Below, in pieces: positions 1 through 7,585 of a stretch of DNA of 64,000 nt. The first letter of the stretch is position 1, and each line of letters opens with the position of its first letter. Made by a program: the position numbers and the translations under genes. A model generated the notes under the pieces. That model ran no database searches and had not been told where the DNA came from. It worked only from the letters and a program-made list of their open reading frames with translations. Source of the stretch: Natrarchaeobaculum aegyptiacum (lineage in GTDB: Archaea; Halobacteriota; Halobacteria; Halobacteriales; Natrialbaceae); assembly GCF_002156705.1 (NCBI RefSeq), contig NZ_CP019893.1, positions 744,001-808,000 on the forward strand, given 5' to 3'.

Positions 1-119
1 ACCGCGACGACCCGGTCGTGCGTCGTTGGTCCGGCGATCACCCGGTAGAGAACGACCGCCGCGATGAGGACGACGACCGCTGCGGCCGCGAGCAGCGCAG
101 TGGCTGCGAGGTCAGTCAT
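1..119 (-). CDS. mnhF: Mrp/Mnh Na+/H+ antiporter subunit F (partial, 5' end only)
   Basis: Only the first 39 codons are in the window; the gene continues past the left edge. The translation starts MTDLAATALLAAAAVVV and continues as one long hydrophobic segment followed by YRVIAGPTTHDRVVA, which matches the first membrane helix and the conserved G-P-T-x-x-D-R-V motif of the small MrpF/MnhF subunit. Its ATG overlaps the last 8 bases of the upstream mnhE, as expected in an mrp operon where subunits E, F and G follow each other. MrpF is a three-helix membrane subunit of a multi-subunit antiporter that exports Na+ in exchange for H+, relevant to a salt-in halophile. Confidence 0.85.
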   Translation of the reverse strand, partial: MTDLAATALLAAAAVVVLIAAVVLYRVIAGPTTHDRVVA

Positions 120-1239
120 CGGACACCTCCGCTGGATTGCCCGCTGGCTCACTCGAGTCGGTGGCGTCACTCGCCGACTCGTCGTCCGCGGCCGCCTCGA
201 TTCCACCGTCGGTCGCGACCGCGCTCGAGGGCTCGGCGTCCGGACCGACAAGCGGCGTAACGTCGCCTCGAGCCGCCGGACCGTCGAGTGAGAGCGCATC
301 GCGACCGTAGAAGAGGAATCGAACGGCCCGTTCGTGGACACCCTCGAAGAGGTCCTCCTGTGCGCTGGCGTTGAGTGAGTGAACGAGCAGGTGGTGGCCG
401 TCGGCGTCGACGGTCAGGGTTCCCGGTGTCAGGGTGATGCTGTTGGCGAAGGAGGTCACGGAGAGCCCGCTCCCCACGGCGGCCTCGACGCTGTCGAGTC
501 GCGGGTCGATCGGCAAACTGGGGTGCAATACCACGTACGCGAACAACACGTTCGCCTTCGTGATCTCCCAGAGCATGTAGGGGACGAAGACGAGCCCACG
601 TCCGAAGACCCGCAAGACTGGCCCGAGATGGGGCGTCGTCTCGAAGGCGACGTTTCGCAACAGGGCGGCAGCGATGATCGCCGTGACGACCCCCGAAGCC
701 AGCGCGAACGTGTAGGTCGGACCACCGAGTGCAACGTAGAACACGAAGGCGACGACGCCAATCACGCCGGCGCGGACGAGTTCGCCCGCCGTCAGCCCTC
801 GGTCGTCGTCGACCGGCGCTTCCTCGATGTCGATGTCGATGTCGGCGACCATCGACTCGAGCGATTGCAAGGTCGGTGCCGTCGCGTCGAACGAGTAGTT
901 CGGGTCGAGAACCACCCTGTCGAGGTCGTGAGCACGTCCGTACTCGAGGTAGCGTTCGACGTGTTCCGCCGGGGTCGCGAGGTATCGATCGGTACCGATG
1001 ATCGCCGTGGTGATCGAGGCGTCGTCGGCTGCGGCCTCACGCGCCCGGCGTTCCGCTCGCTCGACGACGTCCCGATCGCGAGCTGGTGGATCGCCGACGT
1101 GGTGGCCGGAGACGGTTCGAACCAGGTGGATCGGACACCCACCAGTTTCTCGCGAGCGCGCGACCGCATGTGAGACCGTCTCCTCGAGCGTCTGGGTCGG
1201 TGCGACCGGTACCAGGATTCCGCCCCCGTCGTCGGTCAT
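112..1239 (-). CDS. mnhE: Mrp/Mnh Na+/H+ antiporter subunit E with N-terminal USP-like domain
   Basis: 375 residues. About residues 5-135 resemble a universal-stress-protein-like fold (ILVPVAP at the start, alternating helix/strand pattern). The rest is MrpE: two or three hydrophobic segments around residues 150-200 (GVIGVVAFVFYVALGGPTY), then the MrpE signature with FVPYMLWEITKANVLFAYVVL, PSLPIDPRLDSV and SITLTPGTLTVD. Bacterial MrpE is about 160 residues, so this is a fused form, known in haloarchaea. I chose ATG 1239 because a GGAGG (1248-1252) sits correctly upstream; an in-frame GTG at 1248 lies beside that site. The C-terminal ~50 residues are an acidic low-complexity tail. It is coupled to mnhF by an 8-base overlap. 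Confidence 0.88.
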   Translation of the reverse strand: MTDDGGGILVPVAPTQTLEETVSHAVARSRETGGCPIHLVRTVSGHHVGDPPARDRDVVERAERRAREAAADDASITTAIIGTDRYLATPAEHVERYLEYGRAHDLDRVVLDPNYSFDATAPTLQSLESMVADIDIDIEEAPVDDDRGLTAGELVRAGVIGVVAFVFYVALGGPTYTFALASGVVTAIIAAALLRNVAFETTPHLGPVLRVFGRGLVFVPYMLWEITKANVLFAYVVLHPSLPIDPRLDSVEAAVGSGLSVTSFANSITLTPGTLTVDADGHHLLVHSLNASAQEDLFEGVHERAVRFLFYGRDALSLDGPAARGDVTPLVGPDAEPSSAVATDGGIEAAADDESASDATDSSEPAGNPAEVSDD

Positions 1240-1642
1240 GTTGGCCACCTCCGTATCGGCGTGCCGCTGGCGGCGTCCGGGCGTCGGACTCGAGAACAGA
1301 AATCCGCCGACGCCGGCGCTCGGCCCGCCAGGGACACCCCGTGGAGTGGCCGTCGTGTGATACTCATGTCTCTCGTCTCGTTAGTCGACCCATGCGGGAC
1401 CCGTAGGAAAACTATTTCGTTATCCGCCAGACGGCCCGGAGATTCGGTATAATGCCTCGTATCTATCGTGTTCGTTCCCGTTCGTTTTGCATTTTCTGAC
1501 TCGGGACAACATTCGTCCGGATACGTATCTGGCCGCGACTGAATCAGCCGCGAACTGGGTGACACAGCCTCGATTCGGCGACGAGACGTTTATCCGGACC
1601 ACAAGTTTTACAACCTAGCTTTCAGAAGAGAAAGCTGAGTTT
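1240..1642. other. Intergenic region between divergent mnhE and cbtB
   Basis: 403 bases with no supportable gene. It must hold the promoters of the antiporter operon (minus) and cbtBA (plus). On the plus side an AT-rich stretch (CAAGTTTTACAA, about 1601-1612) lies 30-40 bases before the cbtB start and is the best TATA candidate. A hairpin immediately upstream of cbtB is listed separately. Confidence 0.5.
1617..1636 (+). promoter_or_regulatory. Hairpin/palindrome just before cbtB
   Basis: AGCTTTC (1617-1623) and GAAAGCT (1630-1636) are perfect inverted repeats around a 6-base loop, ending 6 bases before the cbtB ATG at 1643. Cobalt transporters of the CbtAB type are commonly controlled by cobalt or cobalamin status, so an operator or 5'-leader hairpin would make sense here. 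That role is inference; the palindrome itself is seen. Confidence 0.4.
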
Positions 1643-1828
1643 ATGAGTCAGCAAGAGACAGTTTCGGATCGCTTCGCACTCGCACGAGAGCACGTGACGC
1701 CGCTGCAGGCTGCCAGCGGGCTCGCCTTCGGCGCAGCCATCGCGTTCGCGCTGGTGTTCGTTCAGGAACCGCTCGTTCACGATGCGATGCACAATTTCCG
1801 CCACGCAGCGGGGATCGCCTGTCACTGA
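1643..1828 (+). CDS. cbtB: Cobalt transporter subunit CbtB
   Basis: 61 residues with one hydrophobic helix (about residues 20-40) and the diagnostic C-terminal motif FVQEPLVHDAMHNFRHAAG followed by IACH, whose histidines and cysteine are probable metal ligands. CbtB is the one-helix partner of CbtA in a predicted cobalt uptake system supplying cobalamin synthesis. The stop is followed after two bases by the cbtA start, so the two are translated as a unit. Length and motif are typical of the family. Confidence 0.93.
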   Translation: MSQQETVSDRFALAREHVTPLQAASGLAFGAAIAFALVFVQEPLVHDAMHNFRHAAGIACH

Positions 1829-1830
1829 CG

Positions 1831-2745
1831 ATGATCGCGGACTACCTCCAGCGCGGCGTCTTCTCGGGAATCGTCGCCGGACTGGCCTACGGCCTCTATA
1901 TGGTGTACGTGGGCAACCCGTTCAGCCAGTATCTCCACGACGTCGGGCACGACCACGGACACGACGACGGCCACGGCGACGACCACGGACACGACGACGG
2001 CCACGGACACGACGACGGCCACGGACACGACGACGGCCACGGACACGACGACGGCCACGGACACGACGACGGCCACGGACACGACGACGGCCACGGCGAC
2101 GACCACGGTCACGCCCACAGTGACGATCACGGCGCCATCGATCACGCTCACGGCCACGACCACAGCCACGCCGTCTCCGAGACGACGAATTTTATCGTCA
2201 GCGCCGGCAGCGGCGTCCTCTGGGCGATCCTGCTCGGCGGCATCTTCGCCATCGCGCTGTACCTCCTCGAGCCCGCTCTGCCCGGCCGGGACGGCGTCAA
2301 ATCCTACGTGCTCGCCGGCGCGGGCTTCTTTTCGGTCTCGGCCGTTCCGTGGCTGGTGCTTCCGCCAGCCGCACCGGGTGCCGAAAACACGCTCGGGATC
2401 GACGCGCGACTCGGGATCTACGTCGGTCTCGTCGCCCTCGGAGTCGTCGTCTCTGCGCTCGCGATCACGGCGTTCAAGCGACTCTCGAGTCGTCACCTCG
2501 GCCTCGGATTGCTCGGCGGGGCCGTCCCGATCCTCGCCGTCGTGATCGTGCTTCCGCTCGCGACACCGACCATCGTCTCCCACCCCGACCTCTCGAGTGA
2601 GGTCGTCACCGTCTACCAGGCGACTGCGGCGTTCAGTCAGGCCGGCATCTGGCTCCTGATCGCCGGCTCGTTCAACTGGTTCCAGCGCCGCGCCGGGCTG
2701 TTCGAGTCGAGGACCGACCGCGAGGAGTTACTTGCGAGTCCGTAA
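1831..2745 (+). CDS. cbtA: Cobalt transporter subunit CbtA with expanded His/Asp repeat
   Basis: 304 residues. It opens with the CbtA signature (YLQRGVFSGIVAGLAYGLYM) and has further helices around residues 125-150, 155-185, 190-215, 220-245 and near the C-terminus. Between helix 1 and helix 2 (about residues 38-112) is a histidine- and aspartate-rich loop built from tandem GHDDGH units, far longer than the short His clusters of most CbtA proteins. The loop probably binds or buffers Co2+ or other divalent metals at the membrane. It forms an operon with cbtB; a 2Fe-2S ferredoxin follows 30 bases later, in keeping with a cobalamin-related locus. Confidence 0.92.
   Translation: MIADYLQRGVFSGIVAGLAYGLYMVYVGNPFSQYLHDVGHDHGHDDGHGDDHGHDDGHGHDDGHGHDDGHGHDDGHGHDDGHGHDDGHGDDHGHAHSDDHGAIDHAHGHDHSHAVSETTNFIVSAGSGVLWAILLGGIFAIALYLLEPALPGRDGVKSYVLAGAGFFSVSAVPWLVLPPAAPGAENTLGIDARLGIYVGLVALGVVVSALAITAFKRLSSRHLGLGLLGGAVPILAVVIVLPLATPTIVSHPDLSSEVVTVYQATAAFSQAGIWLLIAGSFNWFQRRAGLFESRTDREELLASP
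1987..2094 (+). repeat. Six perfect 18-bp tandem repeats inside cbtA
   Basis: The unit GGACACGACGACGGCCAC occurs six times head to tail, each encoding GHDDGH. A seventh copy lies at 1957-1974, separated from the array by a 12-base GGCGACGACCAC; the same 12 bases follow the array at 2095-2106. Because the unit is a multiple of three, slippage changes the number of metal-binding repeats without breaking the frame. Confidence 0.95.
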
Positions 2746-2775
2746 ACAAATGACCGAGATCACGAGACAGACGTC

Positions 2776-3117
2776 ATGAAGGACCGAACCGACCAGCAAC
2801 GAGAGCGACTCGAGGCGTTCGTCTTCGTCTGTACGAACGAGCGCGACTCGGAGTACGCCTGCTGTGGCGACGTCGGTGCCGACGAGACCCTCGCGGCGAT
2901 CAAAGACTGGCTCCGGGAGCGCAACGCCTTCTGGTCGCCGGTCGGCGTCTCGACGACCGGGTGTCTCGGCCTCTGCAGTGAGGGCGGGACCGCGATCACG
3001 ATCCAACCGGAGGACGTGTGGTACTCCGACATCACTCCCGAGGAGGTTCCCGACCTGCTCGCCGAGGCGTTCGGCCCGGACGCCGATCGGATCGCCACGA
3101 CGCGATCGACACCCTGA
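2776..3117 (+). CDS. Thioredoxin-fold (2Fe-2S) ferredoxin
   Basis: 113 residues. The pattern is FVFVCTNERD with a CC pair about ten residues later and GCLGLCSEGG around residues 60-70, which matches the four-cysteine thioredoxin-like [2Fe-2S] ferredoxins with a C-x3-C second half. In haloarchaea this type is found in cobalamin synthesis clusters near CbiX and cobaltochelatase genes, so an electron-transfer role in corrin metabolism is likely; here it follows cbtBA by 30 bases. It is cytoplasmic, with no signal peptide. The exact redox partner cannot be read from the sequence. Confidence 0.8.
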   Translation: MKDRTDQQRERLEAFVFVCTNERDSEYACCGDVGADETLAAIKDWLRERNAFWSPVGVSTTGCLGLCSEGGTAITIQPEDVWYSDITPEEVPDLLAEAFGPDADRIATTRSTP

Positions 3118-3118
3118 C

Positions 3119-3289
3119 TGCAGTAGCCGAGGGGCGGACGATTTTTGTCCCCTCCCCGTCGACGAGACCGCGGACGACACCGGTGACGTGACTCTCGAGG
3201 TGGTCGAATCGTTCCCGACGACCGAGGGGCCAAACGGCGAGAAGGTGCAGAAAACCGAACTGCGAAATCGGGTCGTCGATCGCTTCTGA
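3119..3289 (+). pseudogene. Coding-like fragment without a start codon
   Basis: An open frame of 56 codons directly after the ferredoxin stop, in another frame, encodes a plausible acidic halophilic peptide (DETADDTGDVTLEVVESFP, then TTEGPNGEKVQKTELRN and RVVDRF before a stop). Codon choice is strongly G/C at third positions, as in real genes here. There is no ATG and no well-placed GTG, and no family is recognised. It is most simply the 3' remnant of a gene lost from the cobalt/cobalamin locus, or the tail of a frameshifted gene. Confidence 0.35.
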
Positions 3290-3308
3290 CGACCGAGACC
3301 CGCTGCAG

Positions 3309-4502
3309 TCAGTGCTGTTCGTCGTAGCTGAGTGCTGTGTCGCCGCTCTCGGTATCGGGAACCTGAAGCCCACCACCCGCACGCGCACTGAGTTCTCGCT
3401 GTGGATACGGGATACCGATTTCCTCCCGGTCGTACGCCGCTTTGAGTTCGTGGATCACCGACTGGATCGTCGTCCACTTCCGGTGGGCGTTTGGCTGGCG
3501 AATCCAGAACCGACACTCGAGTGTGATCGCCGAGTCGCCGAACGTCGTGGGGATGACCTTCGGTCTGGGCGCCGGGGAGACGTCGTCGACCGACTCCATC
3601 GCCTCGATGGCGACCTCCTCTGCGTGTTCGAGGTCCGTCTCGTAGTCGACGCCAACCTCGAGGGTGAGCCGGAGCCGGTCACGCTTGCTCCGGTTGACGA
3701 CGGTCGCACTCGAGACCTCGTCGTTCGGCAGGACGATCGTCTCGCCGTCGAAACTGCGGAGTCGCGTGTTGATGATAGTGATGTCGACGACCATCCCCTC
3801 GAACTCGCCGATTTCGACCCAGTCGCCGATCTCGAACGGGCGGGAGAACATCAGGACGAAGCCGGCGATGAGCGATCCGAGGGTCTGCTGGGCGGCCATT
3901 CCCATGACGATTCCGAGGAATCCAGCCCCGACGAGCAAGCCGCCGAGATCGACGCCCCACAGCGAAATCGCCGAGAGCCCAACCGCGACGAAGATCGTCA
4001 CCTGCAGGACCCGGAAGACGACCCCCTCCTGATGGGCCGTAACGTAGTTGGCGTCGGCGAGCCAGTCGTCCAGTCGCTCCTCGAGGTAGCGCGTGCCGAC
4101 GACCGCACCGCCGAGCAGCCCCACAGTCAGGAAGATTCGCAGGGCGTAGGGCACCGCCGCCGCGAGGACCGAGAGGATCGTCGCCGCTACCTCGAGGTAT
4201 CCCCAGACGACCAGTCCGACGAGTGCCGCGGCGAGCAGGATCGCCGACTGGATCGTCCGGATTACCGCCCGCATCGGAAACGGGACGCTGAGCAGGTCGT
4301 CGATCGTCTCGAGAAGCGAACCGGCCTCGCTCGCTTCGAGGCGTCGACCGACGTGGTGGACGACTCGGCGGACGACGACGGGAATGAGGACGAAGCCGAT
4401 CACCAGTGTCGCGAGGACGACGGTAGCCGTGACCAGGAGCCGGGCCTCGGTGGTCGTGACGCTCTCGAGTGTGGCACCGATCGCTGCCGTGTGTTCGTTC
4501 AC
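3309..4502 (-). CDS. MscS-family mechanosensitive ion channel
   Basis: 397 residues from a GTG start. Four or five hydrophobic segments in the first ~190 residues are followed by the MscS pore helix and beta domain: GGLLVGAGFLGIVMGMAAQQ and TLGSLIAGFVLMFSRPFEIGDWV, then the signature beginning VVDITIINTRLRSFDGE and IVLPNDEVSSATVVNRS. The soluble C-terminal domain ends near IPYPQREL. Such channels open under membrane tension and release solutes on hypo-osmotic shock. It is convergent with the upstream plus-strand genes and appears monocistronic. Confidence 0.93.
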   Translation of the reverse strand: MNEHTAAIGATLESVTTTEARLLVTATVVLATLVIGFVLIPVVVRRVVHHVGRRLEASEAGSLLETIDDLLSVPFPMRAVIRTIQSAILLAAALVGLVVWGYLEVAATILSVLAAAVPYALRIFLTVGLLGGAVVGTRYLEERLDDWLADANYVTAHQEGVVFRVLQVTIFVAVGLSAISLWGVDLGGLLVGAGFLGIVMGMAAQQTLGSLIAGFVLMFSRPFEIGDWVEIGEFEGMVVDITIINTRLRSFDGETIVLPNDEVSSATVVNRSKRDRLRLTLEVGVDYETDLEHAEEVAIEAMESVDDVSPAPRPKVIPTTFGDSAITLECRFWIRQPNAHRKWTTIQSVIHELKAAYDREEIGIPYPQRELSARAGGGLQVPDTESGDTALSYDEQH

Positions 4503-4620
4503 CGGATTCGAATCGCGTGGTCTCGCTCAAGAACGTACTGGCCAACGACGCATATCGGCTGTACACACCTCACCGCAGTCGCCCGACGAGTCGTGAGGTC
4601 GGTGTCGAGTGGTACGTCGA

Positions 4621-5010
4621 TCACTCGGTGGCCGCTTGCGCGAGGTCGAAACACTCCTCTGCGAACCGGACGATCGACGTCGAGAGATCGACTTCCGTCG
4701 AGATCACCAGCCCGCTCGAGTCAGAAACCGGGATGAAGATCAACAGCGCCTCGTCGAACCGCCGAACGGAGTACTGGAAGTCTCCGACGTCGTAGATCCC
4801 CTCGAAGAAACTGACGTTCAACAGGTTCGACATCCGTTCGACGCTCATCCGCTCGAACTCCGATTCGGTGTAGAGCCCGGCGACGTCGTCGCGGATGTAC
4901 AGCGACGCATACTCGGTGCTGTCGAAGTAATCGACCGCGCGCAGGTCGTCTCCGAGGTCGTCGCGAGCGTAGGCGACGACCTCGCCGTAGGTCGAATCGG
5001 GGTCGGTCAT
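4621..5010 (-). CDS. Uncharacterised haloarchaeal protein (~129 residues)
   Basis: 129 residues, acidic, with no membrane segment or cysteine pair. It starts MTDPDSTYGEVVAYARDDLGDD and contains VDYFDSTEYASLYIRDDV and an alternating strand/helix pattern ending DLAQAATE. I do not recognise a characterised family; it has the look of a conserved haloarchaeal DUF, with a small mixed alpha/beta fold somewhat like roadblock-type or USP-like proteins. An AT-rich box (GAGTAATAG, minus strand, about 5034-5042) lies 25-30 bases upstream of the ATG, so it probably has its own short-leader promoter. It lies just downstream of arlI on the same strand, 115 bases away. Confidence 0.7.
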   Translation of the reverse strand: MTDPDSTYGEVVAYARDDLGDDLRAVDYFDSTEYASLYIRDDVAGLYTESEFERMSVERMSNLLNVSFFEGIYDVGDFQYSVRRFDEALLIFIPVSDSSGLVISTEVDLSTSIVRFAEECFDLAQAATE

Positions 5011-5125
5011 ACTCGAAACTCCGCGTGGAAGGACTATTACTCTGGTGTCTCAGCACGTCTCTCCCACTCGAGCGCTCAGCGGACGAACCGGTCTTTGACG
5101 GGTCTGCTGGCAGGACGCCGCGCGG

Positions 5126-6799
5126 TCACTCGGGCCGTTTGATGTGGAACGGCAGCCCCTCGACGCCGTCGCGCTGGAAGGAGTCGATAGCGGCGTTTAC
5201 CTCGTGATACTCGAGAATGTTCTCCTGGATCATCCGCTCGATGATGTCGGCGCGGAAGCGCAGGTCGTCGTAGATGTCCCGCGTGTCGGCGTAGCCAAGC
5301 AGGGTCGCGATCTGTTCTTCGAGCACGTAGGAGTTGTTCATCCCCTGGAAGACGATCTCGTCTTCGACGGGGTCCCAGTAGAACACCTGTCGGGTGACGA
5401 CCCCGTCCATCTCCTCGGAGTAGCCCTCGATCTCCTGAACCGACGTCACGCGACGGAGGACGTCGTCGCCCTGTTTGACCCGGTTCTGGAACAGCGCCAC
5501 GTCGGCGTTGTCCATGAACGTCTCGGGGACGTTGATGGGGTCACCGGTAAATCGCTGGATCATCGAGACGATGTCGCTCGCGTGGAACGTCAGCATCACT
5601 GGATGGCCGGTCTGGGCCGCCTGGAACGCCATCCGACCCTCCTCACCACGAACCTCACCCACGACGATGTATTCGGGACGGGACCGCAGCGCGGCCTCGA
5701 CGAGGTTGAACATGTCGACGTCCGCGCTGTCTTCACTCCGGCTCTCTCGAGTCAGCAGCTGCTGCCAGGTGTCGTGTGGCGGCAGCACCTCTGCGGTGTC
5801 TTCTGCGGTGTAGATCTTCGAATCCCGCGGGATGAACGACATGATGCTGTTGAGCGTCGTCGTCTTCCCGGACGCCGTCTCGCCGACGACGAACACCGTT
5901 CGCTCGTTCTCGAGACAGAGCCAGAGGTAGGCAGCCAGTTCGGGCGAGAGCGTCCCCCAGTTCGTAATCTGACACACCGACAGCGGCACCTCGTCACCCT
6001 GACGGATCGTCAGCGAGGGCCCTTTGACACTCACGTCGTCGCTGTAGATGACGTTCAGACGCGAGCCGTCCGGCAGCGTCGAGTCGATGATCGGCTCGGC
6101 GTCGGTCATCGGGTTGCCGATCCGCTCACCCATGTTCGAGAGCCAGTTGTCGAACTCTTCGGGCGTCCCGAAGTCAACCGTCGTCTCGATCAGGCCGTAG
6201 ACGCCGTGATCGACGTAACACTCGCTCGGACCGATCACGTGAATGTCCTCGTTCGCCGGGTCACGCATGACCGGTTCCAGCGGCCCGAGTCCGACGATGT
6301 CACGGTTCAGGCGATACCGGAGGTTCTCGTACGTTTCCCTCGAGACTTCCTGGATGTTCGGATGAAACTTGATCTTCAGTTGCTCGACGATGTTCTCGAC
6401 GTCGTCGCCCTTGATGTGGGTCGTTTCGTCGAGCAGTTCTTCGATCCGGTCGTCGTACTCCGCTTCCTTCTCGGGTGCTTTCTTCGTCGCGCTCTTTCGC
6501 AACAGCGAGTCTTTGACCTTCTCGAAGACGAGGTGTTCTTCCTCCGAGAGCGTCGGTTCGACGGCGAAGTACTGCATCTTCGTCCCGACGTCGCCGTAGA
6601 TGTGACTGTAGATCGGCCCACCGACCGGATACAGGATGTTGGGGTGGGGCGATTCGTACTCGGCAGTCGGCTCGTCGACCAGAACTGGAAACTCACCGGT
6701 GATCTGCCTGAACTTCTTCAGGTGCTCACGCAGGTGTGGTCGACGTGCCGCCAGTTCCTGAAGCTCGTCCGACGGCTTCGGCGTCCCCATCTCGGTCAT
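5126..6799 (-). CDS. arlI: Archaellum motor ATPase ArlI (FlaI)
   Basis: 557 residues, type II/IV secretion ATPase. Walker A is GETASGKTTT at about residues 305-314. The Asp/His box contains YTAEDTAEVLPPHDTWQQ, Walker B is YIVVGEVRGEE, and a His box follows (MLTFHASD). The N-terminal ~220 residues are the family's variable domain. ArlI is the hexameric ATPase that assembles archaellins and drives rotation, acting with ArlJ in the membrane and ArlH below it. It follows arlH by 15 bases in the same operon. The length is normal for haloarchaea. The symbol flaI is the older name. Confidence 0.96.
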   Translation of the reverse strand: MTEMGTPKPSDELQELAARRPHLREHLKKFRQITGEFPVLVDEPTAEYESPHPNILYPVGGPIYSHIYGDVGTKMQYFAVEPTLSEEEHLVFEKVKDSLLRKSATKKAPEKEAEYDDRIEELLDETTHIKGDDVENIVEQLKIKFHPNIQEVSRETYENLRYRLNRDIVGLGPLEPVMRDPANEDIHVIGPSECYVDHGVYGLIETTVDFGTPEEFDNWLSNMGERIGNPMTDAEPIIDSTLPDGSRLNVIYSDDVSVKGPSLTIRQGDEVPLSVCQITNWGTLSPELAAYLWLCLENERTVFVVGETASGKTTTLNSIMSFIPRDSKIYTAEDTAEVLPPHDTWQQLLTRESRSEDSADVDMFNLVEAALRSRPEYIVVGEVRGEEGRMAFQAAQTGHPVMLTFHASDIVSMIQRFTGDPINVPETFMDNADVALFQNRVKQGDDVLRRVTSVQEIEGYSEEMDGVVTRQVFYWDPVEDEIVFQGMNNSYVLEEQIATLLGYADTRDIYDDLRFRADIIERMIQENILEYHEVNAAIDSFQRDGVEGLPFHIKRPE

Positions 6800-6814
6800 G
6801 CCCAGACCACCGTC

Positions 6815-7585
6815 CTAGGCGACGCTACGGTTCTCGATCACGATACCAACGCCGGACCGAACCGAGTACCCGATTCGATCACCGACCTGTTCACCCATGC
6901 CCGCAAACCGCTTGATAAACAGCTGCCGACGAACGTCGTTACCGACCTCGATCATCTCGAGTTCGATGTAGACGTCGGCGATCGAGCGGAACGGTCCGAT
7001 CGCCTCCTCGCCGACCGTCGAGGGGTCGACCGTCAGGATCACGACTTTCCCCTGCGAGATGACGTTCCGCAGGAACGAGATGATCTCGAGGGCCGCCTGC
7101 CGTTCCTCGTTCTCCCGGACGAGCGCCTCGAATTTCGGATCGTTCCGGAGGATGGCGTCGAAGGTGTCGATGATAATGACGTCCGCAGACCAGATGGTTT
7201 CGGCCTCCATCAGGTCAGTCAACAGGTCCTGCCGTTGCGTGTCCCCATCGGAACTGAAGACGCCGCCGCTGTCCAGGTCACCGTGCAAGAACAGCAGATT
7301 CTCGAACAGCAGGTGTTCTTCGACGTTGTAGTTCAGCGAGTCCATCTGCTCTAAAAAGCCCTTGACCTCGAGTTCCGTCGAGAGGAACGTGACGGACTTC
7401 CCGGTTTCACACAGCCCGTAGGTAAAGCGCTGAGAGAGGGCACTCTTCCCGGCACCGTAATCGCCCTCCATGAGGACGATACTGCCGCTGGGAATACCGC
7501 CCCCGAGTTCCTTGTTCAGCCGATCCCGGTCGTCGAGTCCGATGGGGAAGATGTTCCGAAGGTTCTTGTTTGCCATCGCAGTCAC
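6815..7585 (-). CDS. arlH: Archaellum ATP-binding protein ArlH (FlaH)
   Basis: 256 residues, a RecA/KaiC-like ATP-binding protein. Walker A is EGDYGAGKSALSQRF at about residues 40-53 and Walker B is ADVIIIDTFD near residue 130. ArlH forms a ring under ArlI, and nucleotide binding regulates motor assembly or switching. The start used here overlaps the end of the upstream scaffold gene by 4 bases (ATGA); an internal ATG three codons later (MANKNL) is also possible. It lacks a C-terminal second RecA domain, as expected for ArlH. Confidence 0.95.
   Translation of the reverse strand: MTAMANKNLRNIFPIGLDDRDRLNKELGGGIPSGSIVLMEGDYGAGKSALSQRFTYGLCETGKSVTFLSTELEVKGFLEQMDSLNYNVEEHLLFENLLFLHGDLDSGGVFSSDGDTQRQDLLTDLMEAETIWSADVIIIDTFDAILRNDPKFEALVRENEERQAALEIISFLRNVISQGKVVILTVDPSTVGEEAIGPFRSIADVYIELEMIEVGNDVRRQLFIKRFAGMGEQVGDRIGYSVRSGVGIVIENRSVA

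Noticed and set aside
1957-2112. Tandem repeats resembling a CRISPR array
   Set aside because: Units are 18 bp, directly adjacent, in frame within cbtA and without spacers. No CRISPR array or cas gene was found in the window.
1782-2123. Arg/Pro repeat frame over the cbtA histidine repeat
   Set aside because: It is the cbtA repeat read in another frame.
3312-4736. Long open frame opposite the MscS gene
   Set aside because: Shadow of a GC-rich gene; Arg/Asp-rich translation without any domain, crossing a gene boundary.
5144-7354. Very long open frame on the plus strand opposite arlI and arlH
   Set aside because: It mirrors the codon structure of the archaellum genes; the minus-strand products have clear Walker motifs, while this one is His/Arg/Val-rich with no domain.
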